The translations under genes and the position numbers were made by a program. Source: Frateuria terrea (lineage in GTDB: Bacteria; Pseudomonadota; Gammaproteobacteria; Xanthomonadales; Rhodanobacteraceae). From it: DNA of 64,000 nucleotides. The notes beneath the pieces were generated by a model. The model did no database searches. It had not been told where the DNA came from and was given only the letters and a program-made list of their open reading frames with translations. This document shows, one piece after another, positions 37,218 through 45,273 of this stretch. Location: assembly GCF_900115705.1 (NCBI RefSeq), contig NZ_FOXL01000003.1, positions 62,001-126,000 of the forward strand, given 5' to 3'. How positions within the stretch are numbered: the first letter of the stretch is position 1; every line of letters begins with the position of its first letter.

Positions 37218-38504
37218 ATGAGCGCCTCCTCCGCCAACGACTCACCACGCGTAACCGCAGCCCAACCCGCATTCGACGGCGTGGATCTGCACGCGCTGGC
37301 CGGGCGCCTGGGCACACCACTTTACGCCTACTCCGCCACCGCGATTCGCCAACGCATCGCCGGGCTCCAGACCGCCCTGGCCGGACTCGACGCCACCATC
37401 TGCTACGCGGTGAAGGCGAACAGCAACCTGGCGATCCTCGGCCTGATGGCGGACGCAGGGCTCGGCGCCGACATCGTTTCGGCTGGCGAACTCAAGCGCG
37501 CGCTGGCGGCGGGCATTCCCGCCGCACGCATCGTCTTTTCGGGCGTCGGCAAGACCGACGACGAGATCGATGCGGCGCTCGAGGCCGGCATCGCCCGCTT
37601 CAACGTCGAGTCGCTGGACGAGCTGCACGCGATCGAGCGCGTGGCAGGGACGCGTTCCGCCACGGCGAACGCCGCCGTGCGCATCAACCCCGACGTCGAT
37701 GCGCTCACCCACGCCAAGATCTCCACCGGCCGCGCCGAGAACAAGTTCGGCGTCAGCATTGCCGAGGCGCGCCGCTGGTTCGCCGAACGCGCGCAGCTGA
37801 GACATGTCCGGCTCGATGGCCTGCACGTGCACATCGGCTCGCAGATCCTCGACCTCGATCCGTTTCGGCTGGCGCTGCACCGCGTCGCCGCGTTCTGGCG
37901 CGAGCTGGTGCAGGCCGGCCACCCGCTCGCCAGCATCGACGTCGGCGGCGGGCTGGGCGTGCGCTACCGCGCCGGGCAGGACCAGCCGATCGACGCCGGC
38001 GACTACGCCGCCGTGGTCCGCGAGGCGCTGGCCGGTTTCGACGGCCGCCTGCTGCTGGAACCGGGCCGCTACCTGGTGGCCGAGGCCGGCGTGCTGCTCA
38101 CGCGCGTGCTGCGCATCAAGGAAGGCACCGAACGACGCTTCCTGGTGCTCGACGCGGCGATGAACGACCTGCTGCGGCCCAGCCTCTACGACGCCTGGCA
38201 CGACATCGTGCCGGTCTCGCCCGAACCGCGTCCGCCCGCCACCTACGACGTCGTCGGCCCGGTCTGCGAGACCGGCGACACCTTCGCCCGCGGTCGCGAG
38301 CTGCCCGAATGCGCGCCCGGCGACCTGCTCGCCATCCAGGGCGCCGGCGCCTATGGGGCCTCGATGGCCTCCACCTACAACTCGCGCCCGCTCGTCGCCG
38401 AGGTCCTGCTCGACGAGGGCCGCTACGCGGTCATCCGGCGCCGGCAAACGTACGAAGAGATGGTCGCCGGCGAACAACCGGCGCAGGATTGGCAGGCCCC
38501 CTGA
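37218..38504 (+). CDS. lysA: Diaminopimelate decarboxylase
   Basis: A 428-residue PLP enzyme of the alanine-racemase-fold decarboxylases. K66 (CYAVKANSN) forms the Schiff base, HVHIGSQILDLDPF and the glycine loop SIDVGGGLGVRY bind PLP, LLEPGRYLVAEAG and GPVCETGDTFA line the active site, and YGASMASTYNSRPLVAEVL completes the LysA pattern. It makes L-lysine from meso-DAP. In this context it would consume DAP released from murein. ATG 37218 is used; TTG 37206 would add four residues. No signal peptide, so cytosolic. Confidence 0.9.
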   Translation: MSASSANDSPRVTAAQPAFDGVDLHALAGRLGTPLYAYSATAIRQRIAGLQTALAGLDATICYAVKANSNLAILGLMADAGLGADIVSAGELKRALAAGIPAARIVFSGVGKTDDEIDAALEAGIARFNVESLDELHAIERVAGTRSATANAAVRINPDVDALTHAKISTGRAENKFGVSIAEARRWFAERAQLRHVRLDGLHVHIGSQILDLDPFRLALHRVAAFWRELVQAGHPLASIDVGGGLGVRYRAGQDQPIDAGDYAAVVREALAGFDGRLLLEPGRYLVAEAGVLLTRVLRIKEGTERRFLVLDAAMNDLLRPSLYDAWHDIVPVSPEPRPPATYDVVGPVCETGDTFARGRELPECAPGDLLAIQGAGAYGASMASTYNSRPLVAEVLLDEGRYAVIRRRQTYEEMVAGEQPAQDWQAP

Positions 38505-38518
38505 CCGCAGGAACACGC

Positions 38519-39733
38519 ATGAACCGACTTCGCCACCTCGCCCTCCTCGCCCTGCTCGGCAGCACGTTCCCGGCGTTCGCGCAGATGGCGCCGCCCGATC
38601 CGCCGATCACCATCGACACTCACGTCGATATCCCGTTCACCTACATGCGCGAGGCGCGCTTCGACGCCGGCAAGGACACGCCGCTGCTGGTGGATCTGGG
38701 CAAGATGGAGCGCGGCGGACTGAATGCCGCGTTCTTCGTGATCTGGGTACCGCAGCACAAGCTCGATGCGGCCGGCTACGCCAAGGCGGTGAACCAGGCC
38801 GAAGAGAAGTACGAGGCGATCGGCCGCATGCTGATGATGTACCCGGACCGCATCCGCCTGGCCACCTCGCCGGAACAGGCCATGGCCAACCGCAAGGCCG
38901 GACTGCTCTCGGCGATGATCGGCATCGAGAACGCCTATTCGCTCGGCCACGACCTCAACCGGCTGGACGCCGCCTACGACCGCGGCGCGCGCTACGTCGG
39001 GCTGGTCCACGTGGGCAACAACGACCTGTGCACCAGCTCGCTGCCGGACAAGGACAACGGCGAGCCGGCGATGAACAGCAAGGGCGACCACGGCATGACC
39101 GATTTCGGCCGCCAGGTGGTCGCGCGCGCCAATGCGCTGGGCATCATGGTCGACATCTCGCACGCCTCCGACGCCTGCGTGCACGACGCGCTGGCGGTGT
39201 CGAAGGCGCCGCTGATCGCCTCGCACTCCGGGGCCCGCGCCGTGCTCGACCATCCGCGCAACCTGCCCGACGACCTGCTGCGCGCGATCGCCGCCAAGGG
39301 CGGCGTGATCCAGGCGGTGGCCTACAAGGAGTTCCTCAAGAGCGACCCGGGCCGCGAGGCGGCCGAGAAGAAGCTGCAGGCCGAGGTCGCGCACGCGGCG
39401 GGCGACAAGGAATACGACAGCGACAAGCACGACTACCTGCCCGCGATGGCCGCGGGCATGGCGAAGATCCAGGAAAAGTTCCCGCTGCCCACGGTCGACG
39501 ATTACGTCAAGCAGATCCGCCACATCGCCGAGGTCGCCGGCATCGACCACGTCGGCATCGCCTCGGACTTCGACGGCGGTGGCGGCATCACCGGCTGGAA
39601 GGACGCCAGCGAGACCCGGAACGTCACCGCCGCCCTGCGTCGCGCCGGCTTCAGCGACGCCGACATCGCCAAGATCTGGGGCGGCAACCTGCTGCGCGTG
39701 TGGCGCGAGGTGGAGCGCGATGCACACCATTGA
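38519..39733 (+). CDS. Exported M19 (renal-type) dipeptidase
   Basis: A 404-residue zinc dipeptidase with a signal peptide (LALLALLGSTFPAFA). Metal ligands are H35 and D37 (IDTHVDIP), a bridging glutamate in IGIENAYSLG, and histidines in VDISHAS and IASHSGARAV; SDFDGGGG carries the C-terminal aspartate. M19 enzymes accept dipeptides whose C-terminal residue is D-configured, such as L-Xaa-D-Ala, and so suit wall-derived dipeptides. It starts 15 nt after the lysA stop. Confidence 0.9.
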   Translation: MNRLRHLALLALLGSTFPAFAQMAPPDPPITIDTHVDIPFTYMREARFDAGKDTPLLVDLGKMERGGLNAAFFVIWVPQHKLDAAGYAKAVNQAEEKYEAIGRMLMMYPDRIRLATSPEQAMANRKAGLLSAMIGIENAYSLGHDLNRLDAAYDRGARYVGLVHVGNNDLCTSSLPDKDNGEPAMNSKGDHGMTDFGRQVVARANALGIMVDISHASDACVHDALAVSKAPLIASHSGARAVLDHPRNLPDDLLRAIAAKGGVIQAVAYKEFLKSDPGREAAEKKLQAEVAHAAGDKEYDSDKHDYLPAMAAGMAKIQEKFPLPTVDDYVKQIRHIAEVAGIDHVGIASDFDGGGGITGWKDASETRNVTAALRRAGFSDADIAKIWGGNLLRVWREVERDAHH

Positions 39734-41327
39734 GCGGAGGACGCCCGCTCTCCCGTACCGGCGCCCGTCTGGGAGCAGGAAGCGCTTCTGCACCGTCGCA
39801 TTGGGGTTTCCGTTCCTGCTCGCCACGCTCGGCGTGGCGGCGCAACCCGCCAATCCGACCTACGATCCGATCGTCGATGCGGTCGTCGCCCGCTACCAGC
39901 TCCCAGGCATCGCGGTGGGCGTGATCGAGAACGGCCAGGTCGTCTACGCCGCCACCCGCGGCGAGACGGTCGCCGAATCGGGCCAGCCGGTCACGCCCGA
40001 GACGCTGTTCAAGATCGCCTCCAACAGCAAGGCCATGACCACCGCCCTGCTCGGCCATCTGGTCGATGCCGGCCGGCTCTCCTGGGACGACCCGGTCACC
40101 AAGTACCTGCCCGACCTCCGCATGTCCGACCCGTGGGTCACGAAGAACATGCGCGTGGCCGATCTGCTCACCCACTCCAGCGGCCTGCCCGAGGGCGGCG
40201 GCGACCTGATGCTGTGGCCCGAACCCAACGCCTTCACCCGGGCGGACATCATCCACGGGCTGCGCTACATCAAGCCCGGCTACAGCTTCCGCTCGCAGTA
40301 CCAGTACGACAACCTGCTCTACGTGGTCGCGGGGGAAGTGGCGGCGGCCGCGGGCGGCGCACCGTACGAGACGCTGATGCACCGAGAGGTGTTCGAGCCG
40401 CTGGGCCTGTCGCGCTGCCAGGTCGGCACATGGGGTCGCGACGCCGTCGGCAACGTGGCCCAGCCGCACTACCGCAAGGACGGTCGCAACCTGGTCATGC
40501 GCGAGGACGGCCCGACCATCCCCGCGATCACCTCCGACCCCGCCGGCGGGATCCGCTGCGACCTCACCGACATGCTGAGCTGGGCGAAGAACTGGCTCGT
40601 GCCCACGCCAACGCAGCTCCAGTGGCTCTCCTCCACCCAGCGCCAGGTGCTGCAGTCGCCGCACATGCTGATCCCGGTCTCCAACCAGCGACGCACCTGG
40701 GACCACTCCCACGTCATGGCCTACGGCTACGGCTGGCGCATGGCCGACGTGGACGGGCAATGGGTGGTCTGGCACACCGGCACGCTGGGCGGCATGTACT
40801 CGATGCTGGCGCTGCTGCCGGATCGCAAGAGCGGCTTCGTGTTCATGATCAACGGCGAGGCCGAGGACGCACGCACGGTGCTTGGCGAGGTGCTGACCAA
40901 GCACTTCACCGCGCCGGGCGACGGCCGCGGCGTGACGTGGTATGCCGATGCGCTCGACCACGAAGCAGCACAGCGCCCGGCGGCCGCCCGGCCGCCGGAT
41001 ACGTCCGCGGCAACGACGGTGAAGCCCGGCGCCTTCGCCTGGAGCGGCCGCTACCGCGATCCGTGGTTCGGACAGATCACCTTGTGCCCGCGTGGCGATA
41101 CCGTGCAATGGGCATCGCTCAAGTCGCCGCACATGCACGGCACGGTCCGGCAGCTGGGCAAGCGCTACCTGGTCCACTGGGACGACCCGGCCGTCGACCT
41201 CGACGCCTGGCTCGACCCGCACGCCGGCTCGCCGCCCACGCTCACCATGGCCAAGCTCGATCCGCTGGGCGATTTCAGCTCGGACTACGAGGACCTGCAC
41301 TTCGAACGCATCGGAGGTTGCCCGTGA
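39720..41327 (+). CDS. Exported serine hydrolase, class C beta-lactamase/DD-peptidase family (1)
   Basis: A 535-residue SxxK hydrolase beginning inside the end of the dipeptidase gene (14-nt overlap). A hydrophobic leader (VALGFPFLLATLGVAAQ) is followed by the catalytic SNSK (S101-K104), a Y-x-N element in YQYDN and WHTGTLGG as the third motif. A C-terminal domain (from about 420) resembles the extension of D-aminopeptidase/esterase homologues. Possible activities are DD-carboxypeptidase, D-aminopeptidase or esterase; resistance to beta-lactams is not implied. Confidence 0.85.
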   Translation: MHTIERRTPALPYRRPSGSRKRFCTVALGFPFLLATLGVAAQPANPTYDPIVDAVVARYQLPGIAVGVIENGQVVYAATRGETVAESGQPVTPETLFKIASNSKAMTTALLGHLVDAGRLSWDDPVTKYLPDLRMSDPWVTKNMRVADLLTHSSGLPEGGGDLMLWPEPNAFTRADIIHGLRYIKPGYSFRSQYQYDNLLYVVAGEVAAAAGGAPYETLMHREVFEPLGLSRCQVGTWGRDAVGNVAQPHYRKDGRNLVMREDGPTIPAITSDPAGGIRCDLTDMLSWAKNWLVPTPTQLQWLSSTQRQVLQSPHMLIPVSNQRRTWDHSHVMAYGYGWRMADVDGQWVVWHTGTLGGMYSMLALLPDRKSGFVFMINGEAEDARTVLGEVLTKHFTAPGDGRGVTWYADALDHEAAQRPAAARPPDTSAATTVKPGAFAWSGRYRDPWFGQITLCPRGDTVQWASLKSPHMHGTVRQLGKRYLVHWDDPAVDLDAWLDPHAGSPPTLTMAKLDPLGDFSSDYEDLHFERIGGCP

Positions 41328-42067
41328 CCGCACGCTCGATAACGCCGCGGAGGCCCGCGCCGGCGCTTCTGGCCGCCCTGTGTCTTTTGATGGCGGCCAC
41401 GACAGCCCGGGCGGAAGAGGCGACCACGCTGTCGCCCGCCAAAACCGCCGCCGAAGCCGACCTGGTCGACATCCGCACGCTCGTCCCCGACATCGCCGAG
41501 GACATCAAGTATGCCGGCCACGACAATTTCGTCGGCGCGCCGGTGGACGGCTATCTCGCGCCGAAGTGCCTGCTCAAGCGCCCTGTCGCCGAAGCTCTGG
41601 CACGCGTCGAGCGCGACCTGCGCGCGCAACACCAGCGGCTGAAGCTGTGGGACTGCTACCGCCCGGCGCGCGCGGTGACGCATTTCGTGCGCTGGGCGCA
41701 CGACCTGTCCGACCAACGCACCAAGGCCGGGCACTATCCGCGCCTGGCCAAGAGCGTGCTGCTGGGCGACTACATCGCGCCGGTCTCGGGGCACAGCCGT
41801 GGCGGCACGGCCGACCTGACGATGGAGCAGTGCGACGAGCACGGCAGCCACTGCAAGAAGCTGGACATGGGCACGCACTTCGACTTCTTCGACGTGCGCG
41901 CGCACACCGACGCGCCGGACGTCACGCCCGCGCAGCACGCCAACCGGCTGCGCCTGCGGGTGGCGATGGAGCGCGAGGGCTTCAGGAACTACCCGCTGGA
42001 ATGGTGGCACTACACCTGGGCCACGGAGCCCACGCCGCACACCATCTACGACGTGCCGGTGAAGTAG
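41324..42067 (+). CDS. D-alanyl-D-alanine dipeptidase (VanX/DdpX type, M15)
   Basis: A 247-residue zinc peptidase with a signal peptide (LLAALCLLMAATTARA), hence periplasmic. The VanX signature is intact: R113 (DCYRPARA), H157 and D164 in SGHSRGGTADLTM, and E226/H229 in EWWHY. It hydrolyses D-Ala-D-Ala. The GTG start overlaps the previous stop (GTGA). No vanS/vanR, vanH or vanA-type ligase is near, so nutrient recovery (as proposed for E. coli DdpX) is likelier than vancomycin resistance. Confidence 0.88.
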   Translation: MTARSITPRRPAPALLAALCLLMAATTARAEEATTLSPAKTAAEADLVDIRTLVPDIAEDIKYAGHDNFVGAPVDGYLAPKCLLKRPVAEALARVERDLRAQHQRLKLWDCYRPARAVTHFVRWAHDLSDQRTKAGHYPRLAKSVLLGDYIAPVSGHSRGGTADLTMEQCDEHGSHCKKLDMGTHFDFFDVRAHTDAPDVTPAQHANRLRLRVAMEREGFRNYPLEWWHYTWATEPTPHTIYDVPVK

Positions 42068-42093
42068 CACCTGCCGCATGGCACACGGCTGAA

Positions 42094-42204
42094 CCCCTCT
42101 CCCTCTCGGAGAGGTTGCCGACAGGCGGGTGAGGGTTCGGGCAGAGCGAGCATCCCGCGCTGGCCGAACCCTCACCCCAACCCCTCTGCCAACGGGAGAG
42201 GGGC
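42094..42204. repeat. REP/BIME-like palindrome, copy 2
   Basis: CCCCTCTCCCTCTCGGAGAGG...CAGGCGGGTGAGGGTTCGG is mirrored by CCGAACCCTCACCCC...CCAACGGGAGAGGGG. It sits between the VanX-type gene and the second serine hydrolase, and matches the element at 27497-27604 closely. Confidence 0.75.
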
Positions 42205-42230
42205 TCCAAGCCAAAGCACGGAGATACACC

Positions 42231-43277
42231 ATGCGTCTCGCCTTGCTGCTCGCCTCGCTCATCGCCGCCGGCGCCGTCCACGCCACCGACGCCCTGCAGA
42301 ACGCCAACCATCTGATGCAGAAGTACCAGGGCGACGTCCCCGGCGCCGCCCTGCTCGTGATCAAGAACGGCAAGCCGCTGCTCAGCAAGGGCTTCGGCCT
42401 GGCCAACCTGGAGCAGCACGCGAAGGTCACGCCGGACACCGACTTTCGCCTGGCTTCGGTCAGCAAGCAGTTCACCGCCGCGGCGATCCTGCTGCTGGCG
42501 CAGGACGGCAAGCTCACGCTCGACGATTCGATCCGCCACTGGCTGCCGTCGCTGCCGGCCACCACCGACAAGGTCACCCTGCGCGAACTGCTCAGCCATA
42601 CCGGCGGGCTGATCGACTACGAAGACCTGATCCCGCCCGACCAGACGGCCCAGCTCAACGACCAGGACGTGCTGCGCATGCTCTCGGCCACGCCCCGCAG
42701 CTACTTCGCGCCGGGCACCGCCTACCGCTACAGCAACTCCGGCTACGTGCTGCTCGGGCTGGTGGTGGAAAAGGCGTCCGGCAGCACGCTGCAGGATTTC
42801 CTCCAGCGGCGCATCTTCGCGCCGCTGCACATGGACCACACACTGCTCTACGTGCACGATGCCAGGAGGGTGCCGAACCGCGCCTACGGCTACAGCAGGA
42901 CCGGCGGCCGCTGGCTGCGCACCGACCAGGACCTCACCTCGGCCACCCGCGGCGACGGCGGCATCTACTCCAACATCGACGACCTCGCAAAATGGGACGC
43001 GGCGCTCTACGACGACCGCCTGCTCAGCGACGCCTCGCGCAAGGCCGCCTTCAGCCCGCACGTGAAGGTGACGGGCGAACCCTACCAGGCGAGCTACGGC
43101 TACGGCTGGCGTGTCACCGGCGACACCCTTTGGCACTCGGGCGAGAGCATCGGCTTCCGCAACGTGATCGTGCGCTGGCCGAAGCAGCACCTGACCGTGA
43201 TCCTGCTCAGCAACCGCAACGATCCGGAGCCGTACCGGACCGTGCTGAAGATCGCGCAACCGTTCCTGCAGAAATAG
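42231..43277 (+). CDS. Exported serine hydrolase, class C beta-lactamase/DD-peptidase family (2)
   Basis: A 348-residue SxxK hydrolase with a short signal peptide (LALLLASLIAAGAVHA). S76-V-S-K79 (LASVSKQFTAA) is the nucleophile motif, YRYSNSGY the second and WHSGESIGF the third. It is a single-domain protein, shorter than its neighbour at 39720. It probably acts on D-amino-acid peptides in the periplasm; the substrate is not determinable here. It is the last gene of the rightward arm and is separated from it by the palindromic repeat. Confidence 0.85.
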   Translation: MRLALLLASLIAAGAVHATDALQNANHLMQKYQGDVPGAALLVIKNGKPLLSKGFGLANLEQHAKVTPDTDFRLASVSKQFTAAAILLLAQDGKLTLDDSIRHWLPSLPATTDKVTLRELLSHTGGLIDYEDLIPPDQTAQLNDQDVLRMLSATPRSYFAPGTAYRYSNSGYVLLGLVVEKASGSTLQDFLQRRIFAPLHMDHTLLYVHDARRVPNRAYGYSRTGGRWLRTDQDLTSATRGDGGIYSNIDDLAKWDAALYDDRLLSDASRKAAFSPHVKVTGEPYQASYGYGWRVTGDTLWHSGESIGFRNVIVRWPKQHLTVILLSNRNDPEPYRTVLKIAQPFLQK

Positions 43278-43315
43278 CGGGCGGGAAAGAGAGCGGCCTC
43301 ACGCGTGGCCGTTGG

Positions 43316-43373
43316 CAGGGAGCGCACCCGTGCGCGACGCCATCCCTGGGGTCGCACACAGCCGCGCTCCTGC
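43316..43373. repeat. Inverted repeat downstream of the island
   Basis: CAGGGAGCGCACCCGTGCGCGAC is partly mirrored by GTCGCACACAGCCGCGCTCCTG. The left arm is nearly the same as the element at 22112-22131. It lies between convergent genes, and an imperfect hairpin (GAAGACTTACCCGG / CCGGGAGGTCTTC) follows at about 43395-43428. Confidence 0.5.
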
Positions 43374-43440
43374 GGGCATAGGGCGCTCGAGAGAAGACTT
43401 ACCCGGGGCGGTGCCGGGAGGTCTTCGCAAGCGGAGGGTT

Positions 43441-45273
43441 CTACAACAGCGAGAGCTGCTGCGGTTCTTCGACGGGCCGCGCACCGGCGAGCCGATCGGC
43501 CAGCCCGCCGGCACGGCGCACCGGACGCGCCAGCGCCGCATCCAGTGCGGCCTCGGACGACCACAGCAAAGCCGTCTTCCGCGCACGCGAAAGGCCGGTG
43601 TAGAGCAGCTGGCGCGACAGGATGCGGCTGTCCGGATCCGGCGGCAGCAGCACGGCGACCTCGTCGTACTCGGAGCCCTGGCTCTTGTGGATGGTGATCG
43701 CGAAGGCGCCCTCGTGCGCGGGCAACGTGCCCGGCGCGAAGCTGCGCGCGGTCGGCCGGCCGTCGGCGGTGGTGGTCTCGAACCATACCCGCAGCGTGCC
43801 GCCCGCGTCGGCCAGGCACAGGCCGACGTCGCCGTTGTACAGGCGCGTGGCGTAGTCGTTGCGCGTGATCAGCACGGCACGGCCCGCATACCAGGCGCGA
43901 TCTTCCGGTACGCCCCAGGCCTGTTTCAGGCGTTGCTCGATCCACTGGTTGAGCGCAAGGGCGCCGAAGCCGTCCTCGCGCAGCGCGCACAACAACTGGC
44001 GCCGGGCCAGCGCGTGCAGTGCCCGCAGCGCGAGCGTGCCGCGTTCGGACCCGGCCTCTTCCAGGTCGGCATGCCGCGCGGGAAGGCCGGGGCGGATCGG
44101 CAGCTGCGCCAACGCCTCGGTCCAGTGGACCAGCTCCCGCCGCAGCCGCGCCGTGTCTTCGACCGGGATCCAGCGTGCATGCTCGCCCGCGTGCGCCACA
44201 GCGTCGCGGAGGACGGTCGCATCGCCCGCCCGCACGGCGCGGTTGACGGGCACCAGCTGCTGGCCGGCGCGGAAGCTGTGCTCCAGCCGCACGATGTCGG
44301 ATGCCCGTTCGGCTTCCATCACCGCCACCACGTCCATCAGCACGGAGCCGGCCGCTACCGAGGTGAGTTGGTCCGCGTCGCCGACCAGCACCAGGGTCGC
44401 GTCCGGACGCACCGCTTCGAGCAGCGCGCGCAACAGCGCCAGGTCGATCATCGAAGCTTCGTCGACCACCACGATGTCGGCGGGCAACGGATGCTCCGCA
44501 TCGCGCGCGAAGCGGTTGCGGCGTGGATCGTAGGCCAGCATGCGGTGCAGGGTGAGCGCATCGCTGTCGGGAATACGCTCCAGCAGCGGTTGCCAGGTTT
44601 CCGGCAACGACGCCTGCAGCGCCTGCTTGCCCTGCCGCAGCGACTGCACCAGCCGCTGCGCCGCCTTGCCGGTAGGGGCGCCGGCCTGGATGGTCGGTGC
44701 CTTGCCGGGTTCGAGATGCTGCAGCATCAGCAACATGCGCAGCACGGTGGTGGTCTTGCCGGTGCCCGGGCCGCCGGTAAGCACGAACAGGCGCCTTCCG
44801 CCGACCTGCGTCACGGCCTGGCGCTGGCGCGCGACCGCTTCGCTGCGGACGCCGCCGAACAATTCATCAAGCGTCGTTTCGTGCACATCAGCCTGGCTGG
44901 CCGCCGCGCGACGCGCGCGCAGCTGCTGCGCCACCGCCGCCTCGTCGGCATGGTTGCGCCACAGGTAGAAACGGCCATGCGCGTCGAGCACGAACGGCGC
45001 CGGCGTACTGCCATCACTGACCATGGGATCGGCGCGCGCCGTGTCGAGCTCGTCGAACGACAGGACAGGCGCGCCGTGGCGTCCGGCCTGCGGACCGGCG
45101 AGCGGCAACGCCGTGTCGCCTTCGCCGTCGGCGAAGCTGGCCCACGCTGCCAGCCGCGCCACCAGCGGCGAGCCGCCATGTGCGAGCGTCCAGCGCAGCA
45201 GCGCGCGGTCGAGCGGACGCCACGGCGTGTCGGCCAATTCCGCGGGCGCGCGCTGGAAACGGTAGGTGCTCAT
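43441..45273 (-). CDS. recD: Exodeoxyribonuclease V subunit alpha, RecD
   Basis: A 610-residue superfamily 1B helicase: Walker A LTGGPGTGKTTTVLRML, Walker B VVVDEASMIDL, GDADQLTSVAAGSVL (motif III) and AITIHKSQGSEYDEV plus LLYTGLSRAR (motifs V-VI). RecD is the fast 5'-3' motor of RecBCD in double-strand-break repair. The ATG overlaps the recB stop (ATGA). The N-terminal part (to about 150) matches the RecD N domain only loosely. Confidence 0.93.
   Translation of the reverse strand: MSTYRFQRAPAELADTPWRPLDRALLRWTLAHGGSPLVARLAAWASFADGEGDTALPLAGPQAGRHGAPVLSFDELDTARADPMVSDGSTPAPFVLDAHGRFYLWRNHADEAAVAQQLRARRAAASQADVHETTLDELFGGVRSEAVARQRQAVTQVGGRRLFVLTGGPGTGKTTTVLRMLLMLQHLEPGKAPTIQAGAPTGKAAQRLVQSLRQGKQALQASLPETWQPLLERIPDSDALTLHRMLAYDPRRNRFARDAEHPLPADIVVVDEASMIDLALLRALLEAVRPDATLVLVGDADQLTSVAAGSVLMDVVAVMEAERASDIVRLEHSFRAGQQLVPVNRAVRAGDATVLRDAVAHAGEHARWIPVEDTARLRRELVHWTEALAQLPIRPGLPARHADLEEAGSERGTLALRALHALARRQLLCALREDGFGALALNQWIEQRLKQAWGVPEDRAWYAGRAVLITRNDYATRLYNGDVGLCLADAGGTLRVWFETTTADGRPTARSFAPGTLPAHEGAFAITIHKSQGSEYDEVAVLLPPDPDSRILSRQLLYTGLSRARKTALLWSSEAALDAALARPVRRAGGLADRLAGARPVEEPQQLSLL

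Noticed and set aside
41324-42067. Vancomycin resistance cluster, suggested by the VanX-type gene
   Set aside because: No vanA/ddl-type ligase, vanH dehydrogenase or vanRS pair nearby, the protein is exported, and Gram-negative hosts do not normally need it; nutrient recovery fits the neighbours better.
39720-43277. Beta-lactamase resistance genes
   Set aside because: The SxxK, YxN and HTG/HSG motifs place both in the wide class C/DD-peptidase/esterase family; the context and domain layout argue for peptidase or esterase rather than AmpC.
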